Below, one piece after another: positions 9,572 to 19,865 of a stretch of 64,000 nucleotides of DNA. Origin of the DNA: Harmonia axyridis (Eukaryota; Arthropoda; Insecta; Coleoptera; Coccinellidae); the NCBI RefSeq assembly GCF_914767665.1, contig NC_059505.1, forward strand, positions 41,289,506 to 41,353,505. Direction: 5' to 3'. A program made the translations under genes and the position numbers. The number at the start of each line of letters is the position of its first letter. Position 1 is the stretch's first letter. The notes beneath the pieces are model-generated. The model saw only the letters and a program-made list of their open reading frames with translations, was not told the origin of the DNA and searched no databases.

Positions 9572-11175
9572 TCAATTTGGTATTCTCTCTTCAGGTGATA
9601 GTTTGACCAATTCTTCAGTTTTCTTCCAAACATCATCACAGAACTTCTGGCTGCCCAAAATCGAAGGTTTGAACCACTGCATCAAATAGCTGTAATGTTT
9701 TCCAGTTTGTGACGCTAACTTGGGATTTGTTGCTACATCGAATATTGTTTGTGCACCACCGAAGGCTTTCTGAAAATGCAAAAACAAAGATATAACACGA
9801 ATTGCAGTATGTAGATTTCCAGAAGGTATTTTTTTTCACCACATAGGGTGGAATAATAGTCCCTTAATATTTGGAGAGAGCGTTTCTTTTGCATTGAATA
9901 GGAACAACTATCCAAGCCAATATTGACTGAAATTAATTCGTGCCTCATTAGAGTATGTGTTTTTTCAACTACTTATGATTTCAACAGTACTTACAGTTCC
10001 AATAATCATCAGAGTAATGTATGTATAAACCTCATACAGCCAACTTGGGGAGATAGCGTGAGAACTTGGGAAAATATTGGTGTCGACAGTACCTGGATCG
10101 ACAGAATTGACCATTATGTTGAATCTTTTGAGTTTTTTGGAGAACTCCTGAGCTGCTAGGACATCGCAAAGTTTGGAATTGCAATATAGGTCTTTCCTCC
10201 TGGTGGTTTTGTCGTGCTTTATGTAGTTGAGGTTCTTCATTGTGAGGTTGTTGAAGAAGATGGAGATTGAACCCATGAATAAAACTCTGGGTGATTCAGC
10301 AGCCCTCAACAGATCTGGAACCGAGAATAACTCAATGATTTATGTCTGTAATATTTCAATTTTGAGTGGAGTCTTAAATTATATGGATTTAGTAGATCTT
10401 TGAGACATTGATGGAAGAACTCACCAAGAAGAAGATGTGTCAGAAGAAAAGCTCCGAAATAATTGATCTGCATTACAGTGTTCAAGTCATCGTTAGTCTT
10501 TAATTTATTACTATTTCCAATACCAGCATTGTTGATGAGTATGTCGATTTTAGTCTCGGTTTTCTTCAGTTCTTTCGCGAATTCTCTAGTCAATTTGAGA
10601 GAAGAGAGGTCCAAGGGCATATAGGTAATTTGTTGGTTGCCAGTGATTTTTTTAATTTCCTCAACGGTTTTATCAGAATTGTTTTGATCTGCTATGATAA
10701 CTCTACATCCTCTTGAGGCTAAGAGAAAACTTGTAGCATATCCCAAACCTGAAATGAAGACCAGCGTTAGACTGAAGTTCATCAGGCTGGTTAAATAGTA
10801 TATTAAGTATCAAGATGGGTAAGTATATTTTATCAATCTCAGAATGCTAGTAGCATATTTCGATCGAGAACACCTAAAAATGATTTATAATCTATTGTTT
10901 TTTTTTATTTTTTTTTTCTTCAAACTTGATAATTGAATCGATAAATTGCTTACTAAGAAAGTGAAACAATTTCTAGTGTTAATAGAACAATTTTGGAAGA
11001 ATGCAAAGAACTAAATCTTCTAAATCCTAACACAATATTTGAACCCACCTGAGTTTCCACCAGTCACCAAAGCAGTTTTACCAACCAAACAAGCTAAACT
11101 TTCGGACTTTCTACTGACAAATATTCTTATGCAAATATAAAGAAGTAACACTATGAGAAAAATTAGCAGCAACAT
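9572..11175 (-). CDS. short-chain dehydrogenase/reductase, retinol dehydrogenase-like (copy 2)
   Basis: Exons in transcript order are 11175-11049, 10748-10425, 10314-9995 and 9769-9572, the same four lengths as copy 1 and 322 codons. The N-terminal anchor MLLLIFLIVLLLY is followed by TGGNSGLG, NNAG and a YCNSK active site (a Cys where copy 1 has Ser). The residues after beta-2 are ADQNN, keeping Asp63. The C-terminus VKLSPEERIPN equals copy 1. All splice sites are canonical and no frame is broken, so it should be functional. Introns are also very similar to copy 1, pointing to recent duplication or gene conversion. The promoter is not evident; each copy has its own upstream spacer and poly(A) signal, so separate transcription is expected. 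Confidence 0.9.
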
Positions 11176-11500
11176 TTTCAACTACCCGTGAAGACCAAAT
11201 ACAGCAGTAAAAAGGAATGAGAATTGAATTTTCAATCGGTAGCATTGAAGAGATAGTTGCTTGAGTAGATAATGCGATATAGATTAGAGGTAACTTTGAA
11301 GTGACTGGACATAGGCGTTGAATTTCCATTGAAGTCAATTATTGACTAATGAATTATTAGTCATTATTGACTGATAAATTATTAGTAAATAATTGACTTC
11401 AATGGAAATTCTACGAAAGCATTCAAATTGAATGCTTTCGAAGTGAAGAAAGATTAGCATAATAGGTAACAAATGGTTCATACAAAAATAATAAAAAAAA
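11176..11500. other. 5' flank of SDR copy 2
   Basis: Homologous to 7836-8090 upstream of copy 1. A short inverted repeat around TTATTGACTAATGAATTATT near 11338-11400 is absent from copy 1. No further gene is seen. Confidence 0.5.
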
Positions 11501-11509
11501 CAATAATAC

Positions 11510-11515
11510 TTTATT
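11510..11515 (-). promoter_or_regulatory. possible poly(A) signal for the orphan exon
   Basis: AATAAA on the minus strand lies about 385 nt past the TAA of the 11901-12064 exon. It is within the block unique to this spacer. Confidence 0.3.
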
Positions 11516-11900
11516 AATTATAATACAGTGGCATATCTTCACAATTCAATGTCAGGAAAAATGGGCTTAACACATTTAGCAGGTACATATTCATTAAATC
11601 ATTATGAAAATATTCATTTTCAAAAATACTGTATTCTTCCTAGAATATGAAATTACACTCAATTTTAATTTATTCTTGAATTTTCTACTGAATATTAGCT
11701 GGAGAGAATGTGAAAAATGAAACAAATGATTCAATTGATCGTCAACAATGATAAAATTTTTTTGTAAATTAATATTATAAATAAATAATTTCAAGATTAT
11801 AGAAAACATTGAATATCTTATCTAGCTTGATCAAAAGAGAAAGACCTGAATTCTAAGTACACAAATATAAAACTCACTACTTTGAAAAATAATACACTAT

Positions 11901-12064
11901 TTATACACTGTCCTTCAATTTTGGTGCTTCTGATGGACAAGTCCCATTTACAAGCTTCTTTCCATATCCATTCACTTTAACCTCAGTGCCCGTGTATTCA
12001 TTGGATGATACATCGCCTATGGAAGAATTCCAGAAGTTATTGGATGTTGATGATGTGAAAGATG
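11901..12064 (-). CDS. orphan terminal coding exon between SDR copies 2 and 3 (unknown gene)
   Basis: On the minus strand an acceptor-like TTTTCAATTAG is followed at 12064 by 53 open codons including SNNFWNSSIGDVSSNEYTG and KKLVNGTCPSEAPKLKDSV, then TAA at 11903-11901. An AATAAA lies downstream at 11515-11510. The codon composition is unlike the surrounding AT-rich DNA. The roughly 560-bp block is absent from the equivalent spacers of copies 1 and 3, so it was inserted here or lost there. It looks like the last exon of an unrelated gene. No poly(A) tail is seen, which argues against a processed retrocopy. I recognise no domain. Confidence 0.45.
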
Positions 12065-12341
12065 CTAATTGAAAATGTTACATAACAAAATGCCACGTCA
12101 TCATTAGTATAATACCTCAAACAGACAAACAGAAACAACTAAGGGGACTGACTGAGCAATTTTGAAAAAAGTAAAAATTGTGAATGACTCTGTTACCAAG
12201 ATGTACAAGATGGAGATAATCAACGAAGAATCAAATTTAACACTTTATATGAATAATTTTGAGCTGTTTTCGCAAATTCTGTAAATATAAAGATTATTTG
12301 TCATGCCCACCATTTCCATATTTTTGAACGCCAATGGAATA

Positions 12342-12474
12342 GTTATTTATAATACAAGTGCAGAAGGCATTGATATTCTTCCACGAGTTCAAAATTCAAA
12401 AACGAGCCACGAAGTGGCGAGTTTTGGAATGAACGTGTGGTAGAATGAGCCTTCTGTACGAGTATTATACATTA
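12342..12474. repeat. small palindromic MITE in the SDR spacer
   Basis: ATAATACAAGTGCAGAAGGC near 12349-12368 pairs with GCCTTCTGTACGAGTATTAT near 12449-12468. The block, together with 12475-12749, interrupts sequence that is continuous at 8320 in the copy 1 spacer. Confidence 0.65.
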
Positions 12475-12749
12475 TTTTCTCTAATTCATTGCATTTTCAT
12501 TGAAATTAATGAAATATTTCCATAAATATAATTTAGTGATTTTTGCATTGAAAAATGTTGGTTGACAGAACTGATTTCTTTAAGGCAATTTGATGAATTG
12601 ACAGATAAAGCCGTAGCGGAAAGTTCGGAGTGCCAACATAGAATAATAAAATATAACCATGAAAACTGTGCGTTTCTGATATATTCTCGCATGATTTTGT
12701 TCTACAAGATGTGGAAGAATGAACGGAATAACCACAGAATTAGAGAAAA
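12475..12749. repeat. MITE with TTTCTCTAATTC terminal repeats (copy 1)
   Basis: The ends TTTTCTCTAATTC and GAATTAGAGAAAA are inverted. A second copy lies at 42015-42250 with the same ends and interior. The empty site is visible at 8320 in the SDR copy 1 spacer. Confidence 0.75.
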
Positions 12750-13408
12750 CACTTTACTTTATTAGGCTCTAAAAATATTTGCAAATTGATAACCTTACTA
12801 CGTGAACTTAGAAAAATTATCAATTTCTTACGTTGAAGTTGTAAATATGTAAGTACATCTTCAATGATGAGTATGATATTCTTGTTAACAATGTATACTT
12901 ATTGTTTAAGTAGCAATTATTATTTGTAACTTCTACTTAAATTACCCTTTTCGATCAATTTTTTATTACACGTGAACTTCACAGAATGGAGCTTCTAAGG
13001 CCCAATCGAGGAAGCGTTATTATAGCTATGGTAAAAAAAAATCTTTAACAGTTGTTGACGCTGATAAATGCAGAATAGCAACTTTTTTCACACCAAATTT
13101 TACGTACTCTGAACTGATCTGGTTGATGCATATACCTACCTGAGGGTTTTTCTTGTAGATTATACCTAATCTACAATTTTGAAAATTCTACAAGTGATAG
13201 AACTTTTTGAATATATTTTTCTTCCTTTATTATCCCAAAATGTTTCTCACTAACTTGAAAAATTTATGATACCACGACAGTCAATTGATAGGACTTTTTA
13301 ATTGTTGTCTATGAATTCAATGTTATTAGAAAAATAACATAAAGAATAATCGTTGCAATTATAGAATGAAAATGAATTATTAAATGTAATGGGAAAATAA
13401 TGAAAGAG
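12750..13408. repeat. duplicated spacer segment of the SDR array
   Basis: It matches 8320-9018 at high identity (for example CATATACCTACCTGAGGG in both). It is part of a tandem unit of about 4.4 kb (offset 4390 bp between copies 2 and 3). Confidence 0.75.
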
Positions 13409-13687
13409 TTATTGGACTCTTATTTTCTTTATTTGGTAAGAGTTGTATGTATATGGTACAGGGTGGACACATTCAAAATTATCAAGATTAGAATCTTCTG
13501 ATCTTAAAATTCGTTGTATTGCATCTGACATGTCGCTGTTTACTTTGTAATTTTTATCAGAGTTGTACAATAAATTCATTAATATAAACGGTGTAACGAA
13601 TTTGAAGACGAATTTGGATAAATTAGTTTTTCTAATGCGAATGAATTTTGGGCCTTTTTGATATTTGGTGATACTGTTGGGAACCAT
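13409..13687 (-). CDS. unrecognised 92-codon ORF or exon in the SDR repeat unit (copy b)
   Basis: Sister of 9019-9297, with the same start MVPNSITKYQKGPKFIRI and the same core SDMSDAIQRILRSEDSNL. Replacements over the first 70 codons are single residues (Phe to Ser, Ala to Val, Phe to Leu, Glu to Lys). After codon 70 the two differ because of a 20-bp length difference. No known domain. Confidence 0.3.
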   Translation of the reverse strand: MVPNSITKYQKGPKFIRIRKTNLSKFVFKFVTPFILMNLLYNSDKNYKVNSDMSDAIQRILRSEDSNLDNFECVHPVPYTYNSYQIKKIRVQ

Positions 13688-13787
13688 GAAAAGAATCGAG
13701 GAAAATTAAGAGAATTTCAACAGAATAAACCATAAAACACAAAATAAATAAAACAAAAATATATTTCGAATGGAATCACCATAGGAA

Positions 13788-13793
13788 TTTATT
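13788..13793 (-). promoter_or_regulatory. poly(A) signal of SDR copy 3
   Basis: Minus-strand AATAAA about 170 nt past the stop at 13962, conserved with copies 1 and 2. Confidence 0.55.
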
Positions 13794-13961
13794 CATGTAT
13801 CATTGGGATACCACAGAGGGGCCTTCTCGTACCCAAAAAATTCAATTAGAGAGCATATAATAAAATCTGGTATGGTATTGGTCGATACGCTCACAGTATT
13901 GCTGATGTTGGTTTCAAATCATTTCTTTCCTCCTAGTAAGACTAGACACATAGTTGACTAA

Positions 13962-15431
13962 TCAATTTGGTATTTTTTCTTCAGGTGATAGTTTGACCAA
14001 TTCTTCAGTTTTCTTCCACACATCATCGCAGAACTTCTGACTGCCCAAAATCGAAGGTTTGAACCACTGCATCAAATAGCTGTAATGCTTTCCAGTTTGT
14101 GATGCTAATTTGGGGTTTGTTGCTACATCGAATATTGTTTGTGCACCACCGAAGGAGTCCTGAAAACGCAATAAAAAACAAAGATATTACACGATTCTCT
14201 CAAATGAGACTCCCTAATAGGGGCCATTTAAATTTTTTTCAATGGATATGGTGGACAAATAGTGCAGCCAAGCTTCTAATGTCCAAAATCCATTAGAGCC
14301 TTATCGGAAATTGTGTATATTGGTATATTACATTGGTAATAATCTGAATAGTACTCACAGTTCCAATAATCCACAGACTGAAGGTTGTTATAAACCTGAA
14401 CCACAAACTTGGTGTGATGGCTAAAGAACTTGAGAAAATATTGGTGTTGACAGCTCCCGGATCGACAGAATTGACCATTATGTCGAATCTTTTGAGTTTT
14501 TTGGAGAACTCCTGAGCTGCAAGGACATCGCAAAGTTTAGAATTGCTATATAGGTCTTTCCTCCAGGTGGTTTTATCATGCTTTATGTAGTTCAGATTTT
14601 TCATTGTGAGGTTGTTGAAGAAGATGGAGATTGAACCCATGAATATAACTCTGGGTGATTCAGCAGCCCTCAACAGATCTGGAACCGAGAAAAACTCAAT
14701 GATTTATGTCTGTAATATTTCAATTTTGAGTGGAGTCTTAAATTATATCGATTTAGTAGATCTTTGAGACATTGATAGAAAAACTCACCTAGTAGAAGAT
14801 GCGTCAGAAGAAAAGCTCCGAAATAATTGATTTGCATTATAGTGTTCAAGTCATCGTTAGTCTTTAATTTATCACTGTTTCCAGTACCTGCATTGTTGAT
14901 GAGTATGTCGATTTTAGTCTCTGTTTTCTTCAGTTCTTTTGCGAATTCTCTAGTTGACTTAAGAGAAGATAGGTCCAAGTGTTTATAGATGATTTGTTGG
15001 TTGCCAGTGATTTTTTTAATTTCCTCAACGGTTTTGTCAGAATTGTTTTGATCTGCTATGATAACTCTGCATCCTCTTGAGGCTAAGAGGAAACTTGTAG
15101 CATATCCCAAACCTGAAAAGAAGACCAGCGTTAGACTGAAGTTCATCAGGCTGGTTGAATAGTATAGGAAGTATCAAGATCGGTAAGTATATTTTACTAA
15201 TCTCACACTGCTTGTAGCATATTTCCATCGATAACACTCAACAATGATTTAATCTATTGTTTTTTATATGTTCTTCTTTAAACTTAAAAATTAATCGGAC
15301 TCACCGGAGTTTCCACCAGTAACCAAAGCAGTTTTACCAACCAAACAAGCTAAACTCTCGGATTTTCTATTGACAAATATTCTTATAAGAATGAAAAGAA
15401 GTAAGAATACAAGAAAAATTAGCAACAACAT
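13962..15431 (-). CDS. short-chain dehydrogenase/reductase, retinol dehydrogenase-like (copy 3)
   Basis: Exons in transcript order are 15431-15305, 15112-14789, 14678-14359 and 14159-13962: again 127, 324, 320 and 198 nt and 322 codons. The anchor reads MLLLIFLVFLLLFILIRIFV. TGGNSGLG, NNAG and the YSNSK active site are intact, and the C-terminus is LSPEEKIPN. It is the most diverged copy. The 3' third of exon 3 (PGAVNTNIFSSSLAITPS) and the whole of intron 3 differ strongly from copies 1 and 2, while the 5' part of exon 3 is nearly identical to copy 1. This patchwork suggests gene conversion. The changed region is the substrate-binding loop in SDRs, so specificity may differ. Confidence 0.9.
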
Positions 15432-16255
15432 TGTCAATTATAGGTGAAGGCCCAAGTAGAAAGAATTGGAATTTTAACCGGTATCATTGAAGTGATAGTT
15501 ACTTCAGTCGATAATGCGAGATAGATTAGTGGTAATTTTGAAGTCATTGAACATAGGCGTAGAATTTCTAATAATTTCATCAACCAATGATTCGAATTCG
15601 TTTGAAGAACCAACAACGTGAAATATGCTTACTGAACAAGTTACATCAGAAACTTGCATTTACTTCAATAAAAAAACATATTGAAACTACACTGAAAAAA
15701 GTGAAAATAATACAAATTTAAAAATAGAAAAAAATTGAAGGAGTAAAGATGACTTTCTTCAGTTCCTAAAGTCAACAACAAGAATTGAATTTAACACTTT
15801 TTTTCAATCAAACATAGAATGAAGCTTTTTTCGTCAATTTAGTAGGAAAAAAGATGACTTCTCTTGCCTACTATATATATAGGTTTGGACGTCTATGGAA
15901 AACACTTGATAATTTAGGATGCCGTAAAAATAATTACAAAATGATAACCTTAAAGTGAACTCAAAATATTTCAATATGTTACTTTGGAATTGTGAATATG
16001 AACATCCTCAATGAAGAATATGTTATTCTCATTAACAATAATTGCTTAAGTAGCAATTATTATTTAGGATTTTCGGTCGATTTAATGAAACTACTTATTT
16101 CAATCAGTTTTTTATGATCTTACACGTGAACTTAATAGATAGAGCTTCAGCGGTCGAAGTGACTTTAGTATAGCTATGGTAATTCAGAATGGTAATACAT
16201 GCATTCTATTTTATTTTTAATTCCATAAGCCACCTTCACAAGAATCCAAGATATC
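15432..16255. other. 5' flank of SDR copy 3
   Basis: AT-rich; 15600-16180 aligns in blocks with the upstream regions of copies 1 and 2 (for example CGTGAAATATG and the ACGTGAACTT block). It marks the end of the SDR array. No gene seen. Confidence 0.5.
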
Positions 16256-16310
16256 TTGAAATACACTGCTAAAAATGAAATTGTTCCATACTTTACGGAC
16301 ACAGTGTATA
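16256..16310. repeat. arm-end fragment of the CACTGTGTCCG foldback element
   Basis: GTTCCATACTTTACGGACAC followed by AGTG matches the outer end of the foldback arms at 33640-33672 and 50260-50289. It abuts the DD41D element at 16313. Confidence 0.75.
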
Positions 16311-16312
16311 TA

Positions 16313-17244
16313 ATGGGTGTTTTTTTTCGAGGTATGTAACTTTAGGTTGGCATTACTCTTCAAGATGGCGACCAATTTATCAGCTGTTAAGTGATTTATT
16401 CTCAGTTTGGTTTGGCAATTCATCATAAATACGCCTGAACAACGCTTGCAAATAGTGCAATTTCATTTCGAAAATAATGGTTCTGTGCGGAATACGTATC
16501 GCACACTACGTCGATTTAATTTTATTTAGCGATGAAGCGCACTTCTGGTTGAATGGCTACGTCAACAAACAAAACTGCCGATTTGGAGTGAAGCTAATCC
16601 TCAAGTGTATGTCGAAACACCGTTACATCCAGAAAAACTGACTGTTTGGTGCGCTTTATGGGCTGGTGGAATCATTGGTCCCTACTTCTTCAAAAACGAT
16701 GATGGCCAGAACGTTACAGTCAATGGTGATCGGTATAGAGCCATGATTACTAACTTTTTCATTCCTGAATTGAACAACCATGATGTCCAGGAGCTGTGGT
16801 TCCAACAAGACGGCGCAACATGTCACACAGCTCGTGCCACAATCGATTTATTGAAAGACACGTTTTGTGACCACCTAATTTCACGTTTTGGACCTGTAAA
16901 TTGGCCTCCAAGATCTTGTGATTGAACACCGCTTAACTACTTTCTGTGGGGCTATGTAAAGCCATTGGTCTATGCGGATAAGCCACAAACGCTTGACCAT
17001 TTGGAAGACAACATTCGCCGTGTTATTGCCGATATATGGCCACAAATGTTGGAAAAAGTCATCGAAAATTGGACGTCCAGATTGGACTACATCCGATCCA
17101 GTCGTGGCGGTCATATGCCAGAAATCATATTTTAAATGTAATGCCACAAGATTATCTTGCGGATAAAGAAAATTCATGTCAATCGAATAATCCATCGTTG
17201 TTTTATTGCAATTTAAAGTTCTATAGCTCTAAAAAAACACCCTT
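16313..17244 (+). mobile_element. DD41D mariner-like element, deletion derivative (copy A)
   Basis: The ends are GGGTGTTTTTT and its inverse, with a TA on the left; the right TA is altered to CA. The length is about 930 bp, as in copies B-E. The catalytic frame from 16605 includes WCALWAGGIIGPYFFKN, FQQDGATCHTARAT and WPPRSCD, then a stop at 16923 just before the third aspartate. The DNA-binding region between RNTYRTLR and FSDEAHF is missing at the same junction as in the other copies. Confidence 0.8.
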
Positions 17245-17289
17245 CATAAGATGAATTAAATAAAATAAAAACCCATAACGTAAAATTTG

Positions 17290-17760
17290 CTGTGAAGTAA
17301 CCTCAATTCCAACGGATCCTCTCACCTGAGACCCTCCAAAAGACAATCGATCAAACTGACCCCTATCCCCACCACTTCCCCCTCTCCCATTTCCTATTCA
17401 TCATCCAGAAATTTCGGAAAAATTCGACCCAAAGGGATCTTCCAAATCCATCACTCAGAACGTGGAAAGCGACTTGATAGGAGGTGTTTACCCAGCCTAA
17501 TGTGTTTGGGAAATTCTATATCTGGAAAAGCGTGGCTGCTTTTGAACGCCCCACGATCTAGTGGGTCGAGGTCAAGGACAGGGCACACTTGATCCGATGT
17601 GTAAAGTTGGCTCAGGCGCTCTACGAACGTTCTTCTGGGTCTTGGGTTCAAGACATCCACGAGCCGTTTTATTGAGCCAGCCTATGTTTTTCTTACGTTA
17701 GTGGGCCATAAATGTAGGAAAATGCTGTTATGAATATTTTTGGCAAGGTGTGCAGAGCCG
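17290..17760. other. GC-richer unassigned segment
   Basis: This stretch is noticeably less AT-rich than its surroundings and holds no transposon family I recognise. A minus-strand frame (17660-17451) of 69 codons starts MDVLNPRPRRTFVERL. No splice pattern or domain supports a gene. It may be unique host sequence or a regulatory region. Confidence 0.3.
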
Positions 17761-18096
17761 GATTTTAAGTTTGAGAGGGAACGCCACCACGTGACTGCTC
17801 ATAATAATCTATATTTCAATATTTTCAATATTGATGATAGGATATCCCTATAAAGCACTGATGGATTTTTCTCCAATATATATTCTTAAATAAAAAATCT
17901 TACAAAAAATCATTACAAAACAGGCAAAACTCGTAAGTTGGAACTATTGTAATATTCCTTACTTCCATTAATCATCCAATCGTTCTGGCAACACCGCATA
18001 ATATTTTTATCCCTTCCCCTCTGGCCAAATAATGACAGATCACAAGAATGTCACGTAGAGGTGACAGGTAGAGGTCTCGAGATTTTCCGATATAAT

Positions 18097-18664
18097 CCAT
18101 AGATAGAGGGAGTATATGCCATTTTCAGTAAGCAAATTTTGTCCACAACATGAACTATCAAATTTGACATGAAGTGCGCGGAAATGAAAACAAATCAGTG
18201 ATACGATATTTTACTCAATTCGCGAGTTTCTCCACAAAGAACGCACTTCTTATGTCCCATAATGAATCAACGTTCCATATTATCTCAAAATATATTGAAA
18301 TAAATAGCTAAATATATCAGAAATTCAAAAAACAAATTTCAAGCGCGCCAAACGACGTGAAACAACCGATGACACTAGGAGAGCAAAAGTTGCCAAACCT
18401 TGGATTTCAGCAGGTAGATACAGAAAATAATGAATATTCTGCTTATTATAAATTCGACAATTAGGAAAGATATCGGATGTCAAATATTCAAATTTGCATA
18501 TTTAATCGGGAATCACTGAAATAAATATATTTCATTCAATATAATATACATTCATAACGATATAGTAAAATTGTGGATTTGAAAATATATCACAATCCGA
18601 CAACGTTATCTAACCATGTTGGGGACATGTAAATATTGCCTATGCCCCCTCTATTACTCTATGG
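18097..18664 (-). repeat. THAP-associated MITE family T, copy T1
   Basis: The terminal motif CATAGATAGAGGGAG is on the left and its inverse on the right, with ATGTTGGGGACAT near the right end and a diverged equivalent near the left. Internal sequence equals copies at 23014, 24425, 28818, 40202 and 63628. On the minus strand a short frame begins MGHKKCVLCGETRELSK, seen in all complete copies. Confidence 0.75.
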
Positions 18665-18930
18665 GGTTTACGAAACTAAACTCGTAAAAAACGCACTTCC
18701 ATTTAGAATATCGATTAAATTTTCAAATTTTGCAATTTTCACGATTCGGTTGAGTATAGAGAATTTTGTGCTAATTTTTTTTAATATTAGGTATATGCTG
18801 AGTCTGTTGTATGTTTTTACCTTGACTCTTTTCTGTAAGTAAATAAATGAATAAATAAAACCTTTTATTGGATAAAACTTCTGGTACCTGATTATAATCT
18901 ACACCTTACTTCGAGATTTGTTATATTATA

Positions 18931-19863
18931 AAGGGTGTTTTCTTTAGAGCTATAGAACTTTGAATTACAATAACAACGATGGATTATTCGATTGACATGA
19001 ATTTTATTTATCCGCAAGATAATCTTGTGGCATTACATTTTAAATATGATTTCTGGCATATGACCGCCACGGCTGGCTCGGATGTAGTCCAATCTGGACG
19101 TCCAATTTTCGATGACTTTTTCCAATATTTGTGGCCGTATATCGGCAATAACACGGCGAATGTTGTCTTCCAAATCGTCAAGAGTTTGTAGCTTATCCGC
19201 ACAGACCAATGACTTTACATAGCCCCACAGAAAGTAGTCTAGCGGTGTTAAATCACAAGATCTTGGAGGACAATTCACAGGTCCAAAACGTGAAATTAGG
19301 CGGTCACCAAACGTGTCTTTCAATAAATCGATTGTGGCACGAGCTGTGTGACATGTTGCGCCGTCTTGTTGGAACCCCAGCTCCTGGACATCATGGTTGT
19401 TCAATTCAGTGATGAAAAAGTTAGTAATCATGGCTCTATGCCGATCACCATTGACTGTAACGTTTTGGGCATCATTGTTTTTGAAGAAGTACGGACCAAT
19501 AATTCCACCAGCCCTTAAAGCGCACCAAACAGTCAGCTGTTCTGTTGACGGTGTTTCGACATACACTTGAGGATTAGCTTCACTCCAAATGCGGCAGTTT
19601 TGTTTGTTGACGTAGCCATTCAACCAGAAGTGCGCTTCATCGCTAAACAAAATAAAATGGACGTAGTGCGCGATACGTATTCCGCACAGAACCATTATTT
19701 TCGAAATAAAATTGCACTATTTGCAAGCGTTGTTCAGGCGTGAGTCTATTCATGATGAATTGCCAAACCAAACTGAGAATGAATAACTTGACAGCTGTTA
19801 AATCGGTCGCCATCTTGAACAGTAATGCTAATTTAAAGTTATATACCTCGAAAAAACACCCTA
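18931..19863 (-). mobile_element. DD41D mariner-like element, deletion derivative (copy B)
   Basis: TA target sites flank the ends GGGTGTTTT and AAAACACCC. It is 933 bp. The internal deletion joins the start of the helix-turn-helix region to the first catalytic aspartate, as in copies A and C-E. This copy keeps the longest open catalytic frame. Confidence 0.85.
19033..19695 (-). pseudogene. DD41D transposase catalytic domain without DNA-binding domain
   Basis: An uninterrupted 220-codon frame contains all three acidic residues: FSDEAHFW, FQQDGATCHTA and LTPLDYFLWGYVK. The second and third aspartates are separated by 41 residues, the DD41D pattern of the rosa/VISITOR group. The native N-terminus (MNRLTPEQRLQIVQFYFENN, in another frame at 19768-19650) is cut off by the deletion. 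The apparent start MVLCGIRIAHYV is an out-of-frame reading of it. It could encode only a DNA-binding-deficient protein. Confidence 0.75.
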
Positions 19864-19865
19864 TA

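Noticed and set aside
11497..12064. Processed retrocopy as the origin of the orphan exon
   Set aside because: No poly(A) tail and no target duplication are seen, and an acceptor-like sequence precedes the exon.
16881..17195. Long minus-strand frame opposite DD41D copy A, with similar frames opposite copies B-E
   Set aside because: These are shadows of the transposase frame on the other strand and recur only because the element recurs.
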